DNA from: Microbacterium lacticum
GTDB taxonomy: Bacteria > Actinomycetota > Actinomycetes > Actinomycetales > Microbacteriaceae
Assembly (NCBI RefSeq): GCF_006716815.1
Contig: NZ_VFPS01000001.1
Coordinates: 434,001 to 498,000, forward strand
Reading direction: 5' to 3'
Length of the DNA stretch: 64,000 bases
This document shows positions 46,663 through 57,940 of the stretch, piece by piece. Within the stretch, counting starts at the first letter, position 1, and each line of letters opens with the position of its first letter. A program made the translations under genes and the position numbers. Below the pieces are notes generated by a model. The model was given only the letters and a program-made list of their open reading frames with translations, searched no databases and was not told the DNA's origin.

Positions 46663-47010
46663 ATGAGCGAGTCGTCGATCTTCAGCCGCATCTACCGGGG
46701 CGAGATCCCGTCCGAGATCATCGCCGAGACCGAGAACGTCTTCGCGATCCGCGACATCGCGCCGAAGGCGCCCGTGCACCTGCTCGTCATCCCGAAGACC
46801 GACGAGTACCGCAACGTCGTCGAGCTCGCCGCCGGCGACCCGACGCTGCTCACCGAGATGATCGGGCTCGCGAACTCGCTCGCCGCCGAATACGCCGACG
46901 GCGACTTCCGGCTCGTGTTCAACACGGGGGAGGGCGCCGGGCAGACCGTCTTCCACGTGCACGCCCACGTGCTCGCCGGCGGACTCTCCGAAGGGAACCT
47001 CCGTGGCTGA
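46663..47010 (+). CDS. HIT-family nucleotide hydrolase
   Basis: The 115-residue histidine-triad protein has the motif HVHAHVL near the C-terminus (His-x-His-x-His-x-x). HIT hydrolases remove AMP from nucleoside phosphoramidates. The N-terminal SIFSRIYRGEIPSEIIAET is the Hint type. Its end overlaps the phoH start by 8 bp. Confidence 0.93.
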   Translation: MSESSIFSRIYRGEIPSEIIAETENVFAIRDIAPKAPVHLLVIPKTDEYRNVVELAAGDPTLLTEMIGLANSLAAEYADGDFRLVFNTGEGAGQTVFHVHAHVLAGGLSEGNLRG

Positions 47011-48148
47011 CGACGCCGCATCGAACCCCTCCGAAGACGTCGTCGAGCGCATCTACGCCGACGGCATCGCGATGGTGCAGCTGCTCGGGCCGCAAGACCG
47101 GCTGCTGCGCGTCGTCGAACGCGAGCACCGCGACGTGCAGGTGCACGTGCGCGGCAACGAGATCACCCTGACGGGACCCGCGGATGCCGTGGCGCGCGCC
47201 CGTGCGCTCGTCGACGAGCTCATCGCGCTCTCGCGCAGCGGGCAGGGGCTCGACCCCGCCGACGTCGTCACGAGCGACCGGATCCTCCGCGCCGACACCG
47301 GTGACCGCCCCTCGGACGTCCTCGGCGGCGAGGCGATCCTGTCCTCGCGCGGGCGGATCATCCGCCCGAAGACGCTCGGCCAGAAGGCCTACGTCGACGC
47401 GATCGACGAGAACACGATCACGTTCGGCATCGGCCCGGCCGGAACCGGCAAGACCTACCTCGCCATGGCCAAGGCCGTGCAGGCGCTGCAGCGCAAAGAG
47501 GTCAGCCGCATCATCCTCAGCCGCCCGGCGATCGAGGCGGGGGAGCGGCTGGGCTTTCTCCCCGGCACCCTCAACGACAAGATCGATCCGTACCTCCGGC
47601 CGCTCTACGACGCGCTCAACGAGATGATGGACCCCGAGATCGTGCCGAAGCTCATGGCGTCGGGCACGATCGAGGTCGCCCCGCTCGCGTACATGCGCGG
47701 GCGTACGCTGAACGACTCGTTCGTCGTGCTCGACGAGGCGCAGAACACCACCCCCGAGCAGATGAAGATGTTCCTCACCCGGCTCGGGTTCGGGACGCGC
47801 ATGGTCGTCACCGGCGACATCACGCAGATCGACCTCCCCGCCGGCGCGTCGGGGCTCCGGCTCGTCACCCGCGTGCTGAAGGACATCGACGACATCGACT
47901 TCAGCTACCTCACGAGCGACGACGTCGTCCGTCACACCCTGGTCGGCCGCATCGTCGACGCGTACACCGAGTACGACGAGCAGCGCCTCGCCGACCGGCG
48001 CGAGCGCGACGAGGCATCCGCGTTCATCGCCGCGCGCGACAAATCGGGCGGAGCGAAGGGCGCGAGCGGCAATCGTGCCCAGCGTCGCGGCCAGCAGTCC
48101 CGCCCCGGCGGCCCCCGAGACCATCTCCCCAAGCGAGGCATGTCATGA
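47003..48148 (+). CDS. phoH: PhoH-family ATPase
   Basis: The 381-residue protein has a KH-like N-terminal domain and an AAA ATPase with Walker [26 protein letters not shown] and Walker [15 protein letters not shown], plus the sensor [11 protein letters not shown]. Usually encoded with YbeY, and linked to rRNA processing. GTG start 47003 overlaps the HIT gene; its end overlaps ybeY (ATGA). Confidence 0.93.
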   Translation: MADDAASNPSEDVVERIYADGIAMVQLLGPQDRLLRVVEREHRDVQVHVRGNEITLTGPADAVARARALVDELIALSRSGQGLDPADVVTSDRILRADTGDRPSDVLGGEAILSSRGRIIRPKTLGQKAYVDAIDENTITFGIGPAGTGKTYLAMAKAVQALQRKEVSRIILSRPAIEAGERLGFLPGTLNDKIDPYLRPLYDALNEMMDPEIVPKLMASGTIEVAPLAYMRGRTLNDSFVVLDEAQNTTPEQMKMFLTRLGFGTRMVVTGDITQIDLPAGASGLRLVTRVLKDIDDIDFSYLTSDDVVRHTLVGRIVDAYTEYDEQRLADRRERDEASAFIAARDKSGGAKGASGNRAQRRGQQSRPGGPRDHLPKRGMS

Positions 48149-48612
48149 CGATCGAGATCACCAACGAGTCCGGTGTGGACGTCGACGAGACGGTGCTGCT
48201 GCGGCTCACCGAGCACAACCTTGCCGAGCTGCACGTCAGCCCGGATGCCGACATCGCGATCCTCCTCGTCGACGAGGGCGCCATGGAGGCGCTGCACGTG
48301 CAGTGGATGGACGAGCCGGGCCCGACCGACGTGCTGAGCTTTCCGATGGACGAGCTGCGCCCCGGCACGCAGGAGGAGCCGACCCCGGCCGGTCTCCTCG
48401 GCGACATCGTGCTGTGCCCGCAGGTCGCGGAGACCCAGGCGCTGGCGGCGAAGCACTCGACGCTCGACGAGCTGATCCTGCTGACGACGCATGGCACGCT
48501 CCACCTCCTCGGCTTCGATCACGCCGAGCCCGCGGAGGAGCGCGAGATGTTCGCGCTGCAGCGCGAGCTGATCGCGTCCTTCCAGGCCACCGAACGCCGA
48601 CGACGCGCATGA
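48145..48612 (+). CDS. ybeY: rRNA maturation endonuclease YbeY
   Basis: This 155-residue zinc-dependent endoribonuclease matures 16S rRNA. The zinc motif HGTLHLLGFDHAE (HxxxHxxxxxH) lies at about residues 116-127, preceded by DVLSFPMDE. The start ATG overlaps the phoH stop by 4 bp, and the next gene overlaps by 4 bp. Confidence 0.95.
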   Translation: MTIEITNESGVDVDETVLLRLTEHNLAELHVSPDADIAILLVDEGAMEALHVQWMDEPGPTDVLSFPMDELRPGTQEEPTPAGLLGDIVLCPQVAETQALAAKHSTLDELILLTTHGTLHLLGFDHAEPAEEREMFALQRELIASFQATERRRRA

Positions 48613-49958
48613 CACCGATCCTGCTGCTGATCGCGGCGGGGCTGCTCGTCGCCCTCGGGGGGCTCATGGCCGCCCTCGACGCCGCCCTCGGAGTGACCTC
48701 GCGCGCCGACCTGTACGACCTGGCAGCCTCGTCGGGGCGGAGCCGCAAGGCGCTCGAGCGCATCGCCGCCGACCCCGAGGCGCACGGCAACGCGGTCGTG
48801 TTCATCCGCATCCTCGCCGAGACCACCGCAGCCGTGCTCGTCACCGCGGCGTTCACGATCATCTTCGACAACATCTGGTGGGCGCTGCTCGCGGCGGCCG
48901 TCCTCATGACGGCGGTCTCGTTCGTGCTCGTCGGCGCGAGCCCCCGCGCCGTGGGGCGTCAGCACGCCCGCGGTCTGCTGAGCGGCGCCGCGCCGATCGT
49001 GCGCGGTGCGCGCGTGTTCCTCGGCCCGCTCGCCCACCTCCTGGTCGTGCTCGGCGACCGGGTGACCCCCGGCATCCATCGCGGCGCGTCGTTCGCGAGC
49101 GAGGAGCAGCTGCTCTCGATGGTCGACGAGGCGGCCTCGCAGGACCTCATCGAAGAGGACGACCGCGAGCTGATCCATTCGGTCTTCGACTTCACCGACA
49201 CGTACGTGCGGGCCGTGATGGTGCCCCGCACCGACATGGTGACGATGGATGCCTCGGCCACCACTCAGCAGGCGATGCAGCTCTTCCTCGACAAGGGCGT
49301 CTCGCGCGTGCCGGTGGCCGACGGCGAAGCCGACGACATCACCGGTGTCGTGTACCTGAAGGACCTCGTGCAGTTCGCGTTCCGCGACGAGTCGGCCTGG
49401 CGCGACTCCCCGGTCGCGCAGATCGCGCGCCCCGCCGTCTTCGTGCCCGAGTCGATGAAGGCCGAGACGCTGCTGCAGCAGATGAAGCGGGATGCCGTGC
49501 ACGTGTGCCTCGTCGTCGACGAGTACGGCGGCGTGTCGGGGCTCGTGACCCTCGAAGACCTCATCGAAGAGCTCGTCGGGGAGATCTCCGACGAGTACGA
49601 CCCGCGCCAGAGCGAGGTCGTCGACCTCGGCGACGGACGATACCGGGTGAGCGCCCGGCTCGGCCTCGACGAGGTGGGCGAGCTGTTCGGCATCGAACTC
49701 GACGACGAGGACGTCGACTCGGTCGGGGGACTCCTCGGCAAGCTGCTCGAGCACGTGCCGCTCCCCGGCGAACGGGCGGAGTACGGCGGGCTCGTGCTCA
49801 CCGGCGGGACCTCGCGGGGTCGTGGTCGGGGGCTCGCCACCGTGTTCGTCGAGCGGAGCGAGGCGGGGGAGGCGGCCGAGGCCGCATTCGGGGGCGGTTC
49901 GCGTGCGCGTGCCCCCCGCACCGGCGCAGTGCCGGTGCAGAGAGGCGAGGACAGATGA
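48609..49958 (+). CDS. CorC/HlyC-family membrane protein (CNNM-like)
   Basis: The 449-residue protein has a DUF21 membrane domain (about 1-175), a pair of CBS domains (about 190-320; VPRTDMVTMDA, GVSRVPVADGE) and a CorC/HlyC domain (about 335-420). It is a probable magnesium or sodium-magnesium transporter; old annotations call it hemolysin. ATG 48609 overlaps ybeY by 4 bp. The frame upstream of the start lies inside ybeY and is spurious. Confidence 0.9.
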   Translation: MTPILLLIAAGLLVALGGLMAALDAALGVTSRADLYDLAASSGRSRKALERIAADPEAHGNAVVFIRILAETTAAVLVTAAFTIIFDNIWWALLAAAVLMTAVSFVLVGASPRAVGRQHARGLLSGAAPIVRGARVFLGPLAHLLVVLGDRVTPGIHRGASFASEEQLLSMVDEAASQDLIEEDDRELIHSVFDFTDTYVRAVMVPRTDMVTMDASATTQQAMQLFLDKGVSRVPVADGEADDITGVVYLKDLVQFAFRDESAWRDSPVAQIARPAVFVPESMKAETLLQQMKRDAVHVCLVVDEYGGVSGLVTLEDLIEELVGEISDEYDPRQSEVVDLGDGRYRVSARLGLDEVGELFGIELDDEDVDSVGGLLGKLLEHVPLPGERAEYGGLVLTGGTSRGRGRGLATVFVERSEAGEAAEAAFGGGSRARAPRTGAVPVQRGEDR

Positions 49959-50848
49959 CCGACCACCGATCCGGATTCGTGACCTTCGTGGGGCGCCCGA
50001 ACGTCGGCAAGTCGACGCTGACGAACGCCCTCGTGGGCGAGAAGGTGGCGATCACCTCCGACAAGCCGCAGACGACCCGGCGCGCGATCCGGGGCATCCT
50101 GAACCGCCCGTCCGGGCAGCTCGTGATCGTCGACACCCCCGGCATCCACAAGCCGCGGACGCTTCTCGGCCAGCGGTTGAACGACCTCGTCGAGCAGGTT
50201 CTGGGCGATGTCGACGTGATCTGCTTCCTCGTGCCGGCGACCGAGAAGGTCGGCCCCGGCGACCGCCGGATCGCCGCGTCGCTCGACGGGTATCCGCGCG
50301 CCAAGAAGGTCGCCGTGGTCACCAAGACCGACATCGCCTCGCGCGAGCAGATCACCGAGCGGCTCATGGAGGTCGACAGCCTGCGGAGCGACTGGGCGGC
50401 GGTCATCCCACTCTCCGCGGTTGCCGGTGAGCAGCTCGACGTGCTCGCCGACGAGCTGCTCGCGCTCATGCCCGAGGGTCCCGCGCTCTACGAGGAGGGG
50501 GTCACGACCGACGAGTCGATCGAGGACCGCATCGCCGAGATCATCCGCGAGGCGGCGCTCGACGGGGTGCGCGACGAACTGCCGCACTCGATCGCGGTGA
50601 CGATCGACGACATCGCCGAGCGCGACACGGGTTCGATGACCGACATCTACGCCAACATCGTCGTCGAGCGCGACAGCCAGAAGGCGATCATCATCGGCCA
50701 CAAGGGGTCGCGCCTCGCGGCGGTCGGCGCCCGCGCCCGGGCGCAGATCGAGCCGCTCGTGGGCACCAAGGTGTTCCTGAAGCTCCACGTGCGCGTCGCG
50801 AAGGAGTGGCAGCGCGACCCGAAGCAGCTCGGCCGCCTCGGGTTCTGA
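49955..50848 (+). CDS. era: GTPase Era
   Basis: The 297-residue GTPase has G1 GRPNVGKST, G2 TTRR, G3 DTPGIH, G4 TKTD and a C-terminal KH domain (LHVRVAKEWQRDPKQLGRLGF). It assists 30S assembly. ATG 49955 overlaps the upstream stop by 4 bp. Confidence 0.96.
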   Translation: MTDHRSGFVTFVGRPNVGKSTLTNALVGEKVAITSDKPQTTRRAIRGILNRPSGQLVIVDTPGIHKPRTLLGQRLNDLVEQVLGDVDVICFLVPATEKVGPGDRRIAASLDGYPRAKKVAVVTKTDIASREQITERLMEVDSLRSDWAAVIPLSAVAGEQLDVLADELLALMPEGPALYEEGVTTDESIEDRIAEIIREAALDGVRDELPHSIAVTIDDIAERDTGSMTDIYANIVVERDSQKAIIIGHKGSRLAAVGARARAQIEPLVGTKVFLKLHVRVAKEWQRDPKQLGRLGF

Positions 50849-50943
50849 TAGCGCGCGGCAGTACAGACCGTCTGGCTCTCCGGACGTCGCGGCTGGGCGC
50901 CCCGCTGCCGTTCGCCGTGACATCTCCCTCGCCGCGAACGGTG

Positions 50944-50949
50944 TACTCT
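50944..50949 (+). promoter_or_regulatory. -10 hexamer TACTCT for the leuA leader
   Basis: It ends 6 bp before the leader-peptide ATG, so the leader peptide itself would be translated from a leaderless 5' end. Confidence 0.5.
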
Positions 50950-50955
50950 GTCCCC

Positions 50956-50984
50956 ATGCGCTTCGGCCAGCTTCTCCTTAGCTG

Positions 50985-51006
<22 letters not shown>
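50956..51006 (+). CDS. leuL: leuA leader peptide (attenuator)
   Basis: A 16-codon ORF, MRFGQLLLSCRDEASI, with three successive Leu codons. Its second half falls in the 5' arm of a perfect 11-bp stem (CCGCGACGAGG/CCTCGTCGCGG). This is the layout of a leucine attenuator: ribosome stalling at Leu codons would change the hairpin. Confidence 0.75.
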
Positions 51007-52845
<1,839 letters not shown>

Positions 52846-52872
52846 CGCGGCGCGGCGCGCCGCGCACGTCGC

Positions 52873-52939
52873 CGAGAGAACAGTCCATCGCGGAGAGAAC
52901 GGGTGCACCCCGCTCCCTCGGCGATGGGCTGTTCTCTCG
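52873..52939. repeat. Palindromic repeat with GAGAGAAC motifs
   Basis: 19-bp arms CGAGAGAACAGTCCATCGC (52873-52891) and its complement (52921-52939) with one mismatch, around a 29-base loop that carries one more GGAGAGAAC. It lies between convergent leuA and the TRIC gene, so it may act as a terminator, but the internal repeat suggests a dispersed element. Confidence 0.75.
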
Positions 52940-52969
52940 CGGTCGGGGCCGGGGCGATGCCCGAGTGGG

Positions 52970-53677
52970 TCAGGCGGTCGGCGGTGTGACGATCGGGATT
53001 GCGCTCGCCTCGAGGGCGACCTTGCGGCGGTGCAGCGCGCGCTGCTCGGGCAGCGAGATGTCGAAGATCACCGCGAGAAGGCGGATGACCGTGGTCACGA
53101 TCACCCCGGCCACCGCCGCGGCCGCGACCGGGGCGCCGAGCGCGACGGCGCCCGCGAGCACGGCGCAGCCGACGCCGGCCGCGACCGCGTAGAGCGACCC
53201 CACGTGCATCACGGCGACGGGAAGCCCCATGATGACGTCGCGCAGGATGCCTCCGCCGACGGCGGCGCACACGCCGACGAACACGGCCGGCACGACCGGC
53301 AGGCCGAGCACGAGCGCCTTCGAGGTGCCGAAGGCGCCGAACAGGCCGATCACCACGGCATCCAGGGCGACGATCACGCCGTTGAGCCGCTGGAAGACGT
53401 TCGCGAGCAGCATGCCCACGAGCGCCGCGCCGGCGGCCGTGAGCAGGTACCAGTTGCTCTGCAGCGTCGTCGGGGCGACGTTGAGCAGCAGGTCGCGGAT
53501 GAGGCCGCCGCCCATCCCCATGACGATGCCGATGATGGCGACGCCGAGGAGGTCGAGGCGCCGCCCGCCGGTGCCGTCGTCGGAGAACCCCGAGGCGAAG
53601 AGGGCCCCCTGCACGCCGCCGAGGCCGACGGCGGTGAGGTCGGCCCAGAGCGGGATGACGAAGACCGGTTCGTTCAC
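52970..53677 (-). CDS. TRIC-type cation channel (UPF0126/YicG family)
   Basis: The 235-residue membrane protein is made of two repeats of three helices each (GGLIRDLL and [11 protein letters not shown]). It belongs to the prokaryotic TRIC family, which forms trimeric cation channels. Start GTG 53677 follows GAGAAT by 6 bp. Confidence 0.88.
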   Translation of the reverse strand: MNEPVFVIPLWADLTAVGLGGVQGALFASGFSDDGTGGRRLDLLGVAIIGIVMGMGGGLIRDLLLNVAPTTLQSNWYLLTAAGAALVGMLLANVFQRLNGVIVALDAVVIGLFGAFGTSKALVLGLPVVPAVFVGVCAAVGGGILRDVIMGLPVAVMHVGSLYAVAAGVGCAVLAGAVALGAPVAAAAVAGVIVTTVIRLLAVIFDISLPEQRALHRRKVALEASAIPIVTPPTA

Positions 53678-53683
53678 CGTCCC

Positions 53684-53689
53684 ATTCTC
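53684..53689 (-). promoter_or_regulatory. -10-like GAGAAT for the TRIC-type gene
   Basis: Six bp before the GTG. Confidence 0.4.
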
Positions 53690-53813
53690 GTGCCTCCCTC
53701 GTTTCTCCGGCGCGCATTCCCCGCCGGTCTCGGGGATCTGGTGGGTCTGTCACACCCGGGAGCCCACCGGACGCCGACGCCGTGCCGCTGCGGCCGGTGT
53801 CGGCGACCGCGGA

Positions 53814-53819
53814 GATAAT
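53814..53819 (+). promoter_or_regulatory. -10 hexamer GATAAT for recO
   Basis: Six bp before the recO ATG; GGAG also lies just before the start but too close for a normal ribosome-binding site. Confidence 0.5.
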
Positions 53820-53825
53820 GGAGCA

Positions 53826-54563
53826 ATGCCGACATACCGCGACGAGGTCGTGGTCCTGCGCACCCACAAGCTGGGGGAGGCGGACCGCATCGTCACGATG
53901 CTCAGCCGTCGGCACGGCAAGGTGCGCGCCGTCGCGAAGGGAGTGCGGCGCACGTCGTCGCGGTTCGGCGCACGGCTCGAGCCGTTCATGGTCGCCGACG
54001 TGCAGCTGTATCAGGGCCGCACGCTCGACATCGTGCAGCAGGCCGAGTCGCTCGGATCCTACGGCGCCCCCATCGCGGCCGACTACGACAGCTACACCGC
54101 CGCGCACGCGATGGTCGAGACCGCTGATCGGCTCAACGAGGCCGAGGCGACGCCGCAGCAGTACCTGCTGCTCGTCGGGGGGCTGCGCACTCTCTCACTC
54201 GGCGGCCACGCGCCCCGGTCGGTGCTCGACTCGTATCTGCTGCGCGCCATGGCGCTGTCGGGATGGGCGCCCGCGCTCGACGCGTGCGCCCGGTGCGGTG
54301 CCGAGGGCCCGCACGACTGGTTCGTCGCGCAGCTGGGCGGCAGTGTCTGCGGCGAGTGCGCCCCCGCCGGCTCGGCGCGCGTGCGCCCCGAGACGCGGCA
54401 GCTGCTGCGGGCGCTGATCGCGGGGGAGTGGGAGGTCGTGGATGCCGCGACCGAGCACGCGTCCGCCGCCGCGTCCGGCCTCGTGGCCGCCTACACGCAG
54501 TACCACCTCGAACGAGGCATCCGTTCCCTTTCGCACCTCTCGCACCTGGAGACCCGTCGGTGA
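53826..54563 (+). CDS. recO: DNA repair protein RecO
   Basis: The 245-residue RecF-pathway protein has an N-terminal OB fold ([20 protein letters not shown]) and a zinc motif CARCG/CGEC (about 155-180). It loads RecA at single-strand gaps. Start ATG 53826; the longer frame is spurious. Overlaps uppS (GTGA). Confidence 0.95.
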   Translation: MPTYRDEVVVLRTHKLGEADRIVTMLSRRHGKVRAVAKGVRRTSSRFGARLEPFMVADVQLYQGRTLDIVQQAESLGSYGAPIAADYDSYTAAHAMVETADRLNEAEATPQQYLLLVGGLRTLSLGGHAPRSVLDSYLLRAMALSGWAPALDACARCGAEGPHDWFVAQLGGSVCGECAPAGSARVRPETRQLLRALIAGEWEVVDAATEHASAAASGLVAAYTQYHLERGIRSLSHLSHLETRR

Positions 54564-55363
54564 CACCGAAGCCCTATACGCACCGTGACGCGGTGCCCTA
54601 CCGGCCGCTCGACTGGACCGGCGTCCACCCGCCGGCGTTTCCGAAGGGCGGCGTGCCGCGGCACGTCGCGCTCGTGATGGACGGCAACGGCCGGTGGGCG
54701 AACCGCCGCGGGCTTACCCGGATCGAGGGGCATCGGGCGGGGGAGGAGGTCCTGCTCGACGTCGTCGCGGGGGCGATCCAGGCGGGTGTGAAGCACCTCA
54801 GCGTATACGCGTTCTCGACCGAGAACTGGACGCGGTCACCCGACGAGGTCCGATTCCTGATGGGGTACAACCGTGATGTGCTCCACCGCCGCCGCGATCA
54901 GCTCAACGAATGGGGCGTGCGCATCCGGTGGGCGGGGCGCAAGCCCCGGCTGTGGGGCTCGGTGATCAAGGAGCTCCAGTACGCCGAGCAGCTCACCGCC
55001 GACAACGACACCCTCACCCTCACGATGTGCATCAACTACGGTGGCCGGCACGAGATCATCGACGCCATGCGGGCGATGGGCGAGGAGATCGCCGCGGGTC
55101 GCATGAAGCCGTCGGCGATCACCGAGAAGGCGCTCCGCCGGCACCTCTACGTGCCCGACATGCCCGACGTCGACCTGTTCGTGCGGTCGAGCGGCGAGCA
55201 GCGCACCTCGAACTTCCTCCTCTGGGAGTCGGCGTACGCCGAGATGGTGTTCCTCAACACGCTGTGGCCCGACTTCTCACGCACCGACCTCTGGCACGCC
55301 ATCGAGCTCTACCTCGACCGCGACCGCCGATTCGGCGGCGCCGTCGACGCGCCGACCGCCTGA
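54560..55363 (+). CDS. uppS: Isoprenyl transferase (undecaprenyl diphosphate synthase type)
   Basis: The 267-residue cis-prenyltransferase makes polyprenyl diphosphate for the cell wall carrier lipid. It has the catalytic MDGNGRWA (about residues 39-46) and [18 protein letters not shown] near the end. GTG 54560 overlaps recO by 4 bp. Confidence 0.94.
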   Translation: MTPKPYTHRDAVPYRPLDWTGVHPPAFPKGGVPRHVALVMDGNGRWANRRGLTRIEGHRAGEEVLLDVVAGAIQAGVKHLSVYAFSTENWTRSPDEVRFLMGYNRDVLHRRRDQLNEWGVRIRWAGRKPRLWGSVIKELQYAEQLTADNDTLTLTMCINYGGRHEIIDAMRAMGEEIAAGRMKPSAITEKALRRHLYVPDMPDVDLFVRSSGEQRTSNFLLWESAYAEMVFLNTLWPDFSRTDLWHAIELYLDRDRRFGGAVDAPTA

Positions 55364-55476
55364 GCGGAGCGGAGCGGTTCGTGTCGGGGATGCCCGAGGC
55401 ATCCTGCGCGAGACCCGTCTGCGCGGATCATGCCGATCCGGGAATAGACCCCGGCACCCGCGCCGTTGTCCCTGGT

Positions 55477-56139
55477 GTGACGGATGCCATCAAGATCGAC
55501 GTATGGAGTGACATCGCCTGCCCGTGGTGTTACATCGGGAAGCGCAATCTGGAGAAGGGACTCGCCGAGACGGCGTCGGACGCCGACGCGCCCGCCGTCG
55601 AGGTGACCTACCACTCGTTCGAGCTGTCCCCCGACACGCCCGTCGATTTCGAGGGCGACGAGTTGGACTTCCTCGCCGGTCACAAGGGCATGCCCCGCGA
55701 GCGGGTCAGCGAGATGCTCGAGAACGTCACCGGCGTCGCCGCGAACGCTGGTCTCGAGTACCGGTTCGACCTGCTGCAGCACACCAACACGGTGAAGGCG
55801 CACGAGCTGCTGCACTTCGCCAAGGCGCAGGGCGCGCAGCTGCCGATGGCCGAGCGACTCATGGCCGCGTACTTCACCGAGGGCCGTCATGTCGGCCGCG
55901 TCGACGACCTCGTCGACCTGGCCGGCGAAGCGGGGCTCGACGCCGATGCCGCGCGCGAGGCGCTCGAGTCGGGTCAATACCTGCCGGCGGTGCGCGCCGA
56001 CCAGGCGCAGGCGCAGGCCTATGGCATCCAGGGTGTGCCGTTCTTCGTCATCGACGGCAAGTACGGCGTCAGCGGCGCGCAGCCGCCGGAGGCGTTCGCC
56101 CAGATCGCCCGCCAGGTCTGGGGCGAGAAGCAGGCCTGA
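55477..56139 (+). CDS. DsbA-family oxidoreductase (FrnE-like)
   Basis: The 220-residue thioredoxin-fold protein has an active site CPWC in WSDIACPWCYIGKR, the cis-Pro loop QGVPFFVID and a helical insert between. No signal peptide, so it acts in the cytoplasm. GTG 55477 is the start (VTDAIKIDVWSD). Confidence 0.9.
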   Translation: MTDAIKIDVWSDIACPWCYIGKRNLEKGLAETASDADAPAVEVTYHSFELSPDTPVDFEGDELDFLAGHKGMPRERVSEMLENVTGVAANAGLEYRFDLLQHTNTVKAHELLHFAKAQGAQLPMAERLMAAYFTEGRHVGRVDDLVDLAGEAGLDADAAREALESGQYLPAVRADQAQAQAYGIQGVPFFVIDGKYGVSGAQPPEAFAQIARQVWGEKQA

Positions 56140-56165
56140 CGCACGGGGCGGAGAGCCCCCCGCAG

Positions 56166-56675
56166 TCACTCGGGCTGGGGCAGACCCGCCTCGATCGCCG
56201 CGACGACCTCCGGGGCATCCGGCTTCGTCTGCGGGCGGAACCGGTGCACCGTGCCGTCCGCGGTGACGAGGAACTTCTCGAAGTTCCACATGACCGGGCC
56301 TTTCGCGCCCTCCGCGTTGCGCGTCTTCTTCAGCGCCTTGTAGAGGGGAGCGGCGTGCGAGCCGTTCACCTTGACCTTCTCGGCGATGGGAAAGGTGACG
56401 CCGTAGGTCACCGAGCAGTACTCGAGGATCTCGTCCATCGACCCCGGTTCCTGCCCCATGAACTGGTTGCAGGGGAATCCGATCACCTGCAGACCCCGGT
56501 CGCCGTAGGTCTTCTGCAGCTGCTCGAGCTGCTCGTACTGCGGCGTCAGACCGCATTTGGATGCCACGTTGACGATGAGCACGGCCTTGTCGCCGAACTC
56601 GGCGAGGGTGTGCTCGGCGCCGTCGGCGCCTTGGTACGGGATGTCGCGGAGGTCTGCGGTGCGCGTGTCGGCCAT
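56166..56675 (-). CDS. Glutathione peroxidase-family protein
   Basis: The 169-residue peroxidase has its active-site Cys in NVASKCGLTPQY, with the Gln of GFPCNQF and Trp of WNFEKFLV. Cys, not Sec, is used. In actinobacteria it probably uses thioredoxin. ATG 56675 (MADTRTADLRD) was chosen; an in-frame GTG lies 9 bp upstream. Confidence 0.92.
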   Translation of the reverse strand: MADTRTADLRDIPYQGADGAEHTLAEFGDKAVLIVNVASKCGLTPQYEQLEQLQKTYGDRGLQVIGFPCNQFMGQEPGSMDEILEYCSVTYGVTFPIAEKVKVNGSHAAPLYKALKKTRNAEGAKGPVMWNFEKFLVTADGTVHRFRPQTKPDAPEVVAAIEAGLPQPE

Positions 56676-56728
56676 GTTGTCCACGATAGGCCCGCCGTCG
56701 GCGCCGCGGTGCGGCGGATTCTGGGAGA

Positions 56729-57940
56729 ATGGAGAGGATGTCCACGCTCACCGCCGCCCCCGCCGTCACCGACCGCACCCCGCCGCCCGCGGACGCGTCG
56801 GCGACGCCGAGCGCGCTGCGGATCGGGCCGATCACCCTCGATGCGCCGGTCGTGCTCGCGCCGATGGCGGGCATCACCAACACGGCGTTCCGGCGGCTGT
56901 GCCGCGAGTACGGCGCCGGCCTGTACGTGAGCGAGATGATCACGACGCGCGCGCTCGTCGAGCGGAACGCCACCACGATGCGGCTCATCACGCACCACGA
57001 GTCGGAGACCCCCCGGTCGATCCAGCTTTACGGCGTCGACCCGGCGACGACCGAGGCCGCGGTGCGGCTGCTCGTCGACGAAGACCGGGCCGACCACATC
57101 GACCTGAACTTCGGATGCCCCGTGCCCAAGGTCACCCGCAAGGGCGGGGGAGCGGCGCTGCCGTGGAAGACCGAGCTGTTCCGCGAGATCGTCACGCGCG
57201 CGGCGCGCGCGGCGGGCGACGTCCCGCTCACGGTGAAGATGCGCAAAGGCATCGACGCCGACCATCTGACCTTCCTCGACGCGGGCCGCATCGCCGAAGA
57301 CGCCGGCGTCGCCGCGGTCTCGCTGCACGCGCGCACCGCCTCGGAGTTCTACTCCGGGACCGCCGACTGGGACGCGATCGCCCAGCTGAAGCAGGTGGTG
57401 ACGAGCATCCCCGTGCTCGGCAACGGCGACATCTGGTCGGGCGCCGACGCCGTCCGCATGATGGCCGAGACCGGCTGCGACGGCGTCGTGGTCGGCCGCG
57501 GCTGTCTCGGCAGGCCGTGGCTCTTCGGCGACCTGGCGCACGCGTTCGGCGCCCCCGGCATCCGGCCCGATGCCACCCTCGGGTTCGTCGCGGGCGCGTT
57601 CCGCCGGCACGCCGAACTGCTCGTCGAGTTCTTCGACGACGAGGGGCGTGGATGCCGCGACATCCGCAAGCACGTCGCGTGGTACTTCAAGGGCTACCCC
57701 GTCGGCGGCGACACCCGCGCCGCGCTCGCGACGGCATCCACCCTCGCCGAGTACGACGACCTGCTCGCGACGCTCGACCACGACGCCCCATACCCGGGCG
57801 CGGCGGCGGAGGGCCAGCGCGGCCGTGCCGGCACCCCCAAGCGCCCCGCCCTGCCCGACGGCTGGCTCGCGACCCGCGAGATGTCGGGCGACGCCTCGCG
57901 CACCCTCGCCGAAGCCGAACTGGACACCAGTGGCGGGTGA
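56729..57940 (+). CDS. dusB: tRNA-dihydrouridine synthase
   Basis: This 403-residue FMN-dependent tRNA modification enzyme has LAPMAGITNTAFR and NFGCPVPKVTRKGGGAAL (catalytic Cys), then GNGDIWSG and GRGCLGRPWLF. Start is ATG 56729 or 56738, as the two are 9 bp apart. It overlaps the dgt start by 11 bp. Confidence 0.93.
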   Translation: MERMSTLTAAPAVTDRTPPPADASATPSALRIGPITLDAPVVLAPMAGITNTAFRRLCREYGAGLYVSEMITTRALVERNATTMRLITHHESETPRSIQLYGVDPATTEAAVRLLVDEDRADHIDLNFGCPVPKVTRKGGGAALPWKTELFREIVTRAARAAGDVPLTVKMRKGIDADHLTFLDAGRIAEDAGVAAVSLHARTASEFYSGTADWDAIAQLKQVVTSIPVLGNGDIWSGADAVRMMAETGCDGVVVGRGCLGRPWLFGDLAHAFGAPGIRPDATLGFVAGAFRRHAELLVEFFDDEGRGCRDIRKHVAWYFKGYPVGGDTRAALATASTLAEYDDLLATLDHDAPYPGAAAEGQRGRAGTPKRPALPDGWLATREMSGDASRTLAEAELDTSGG

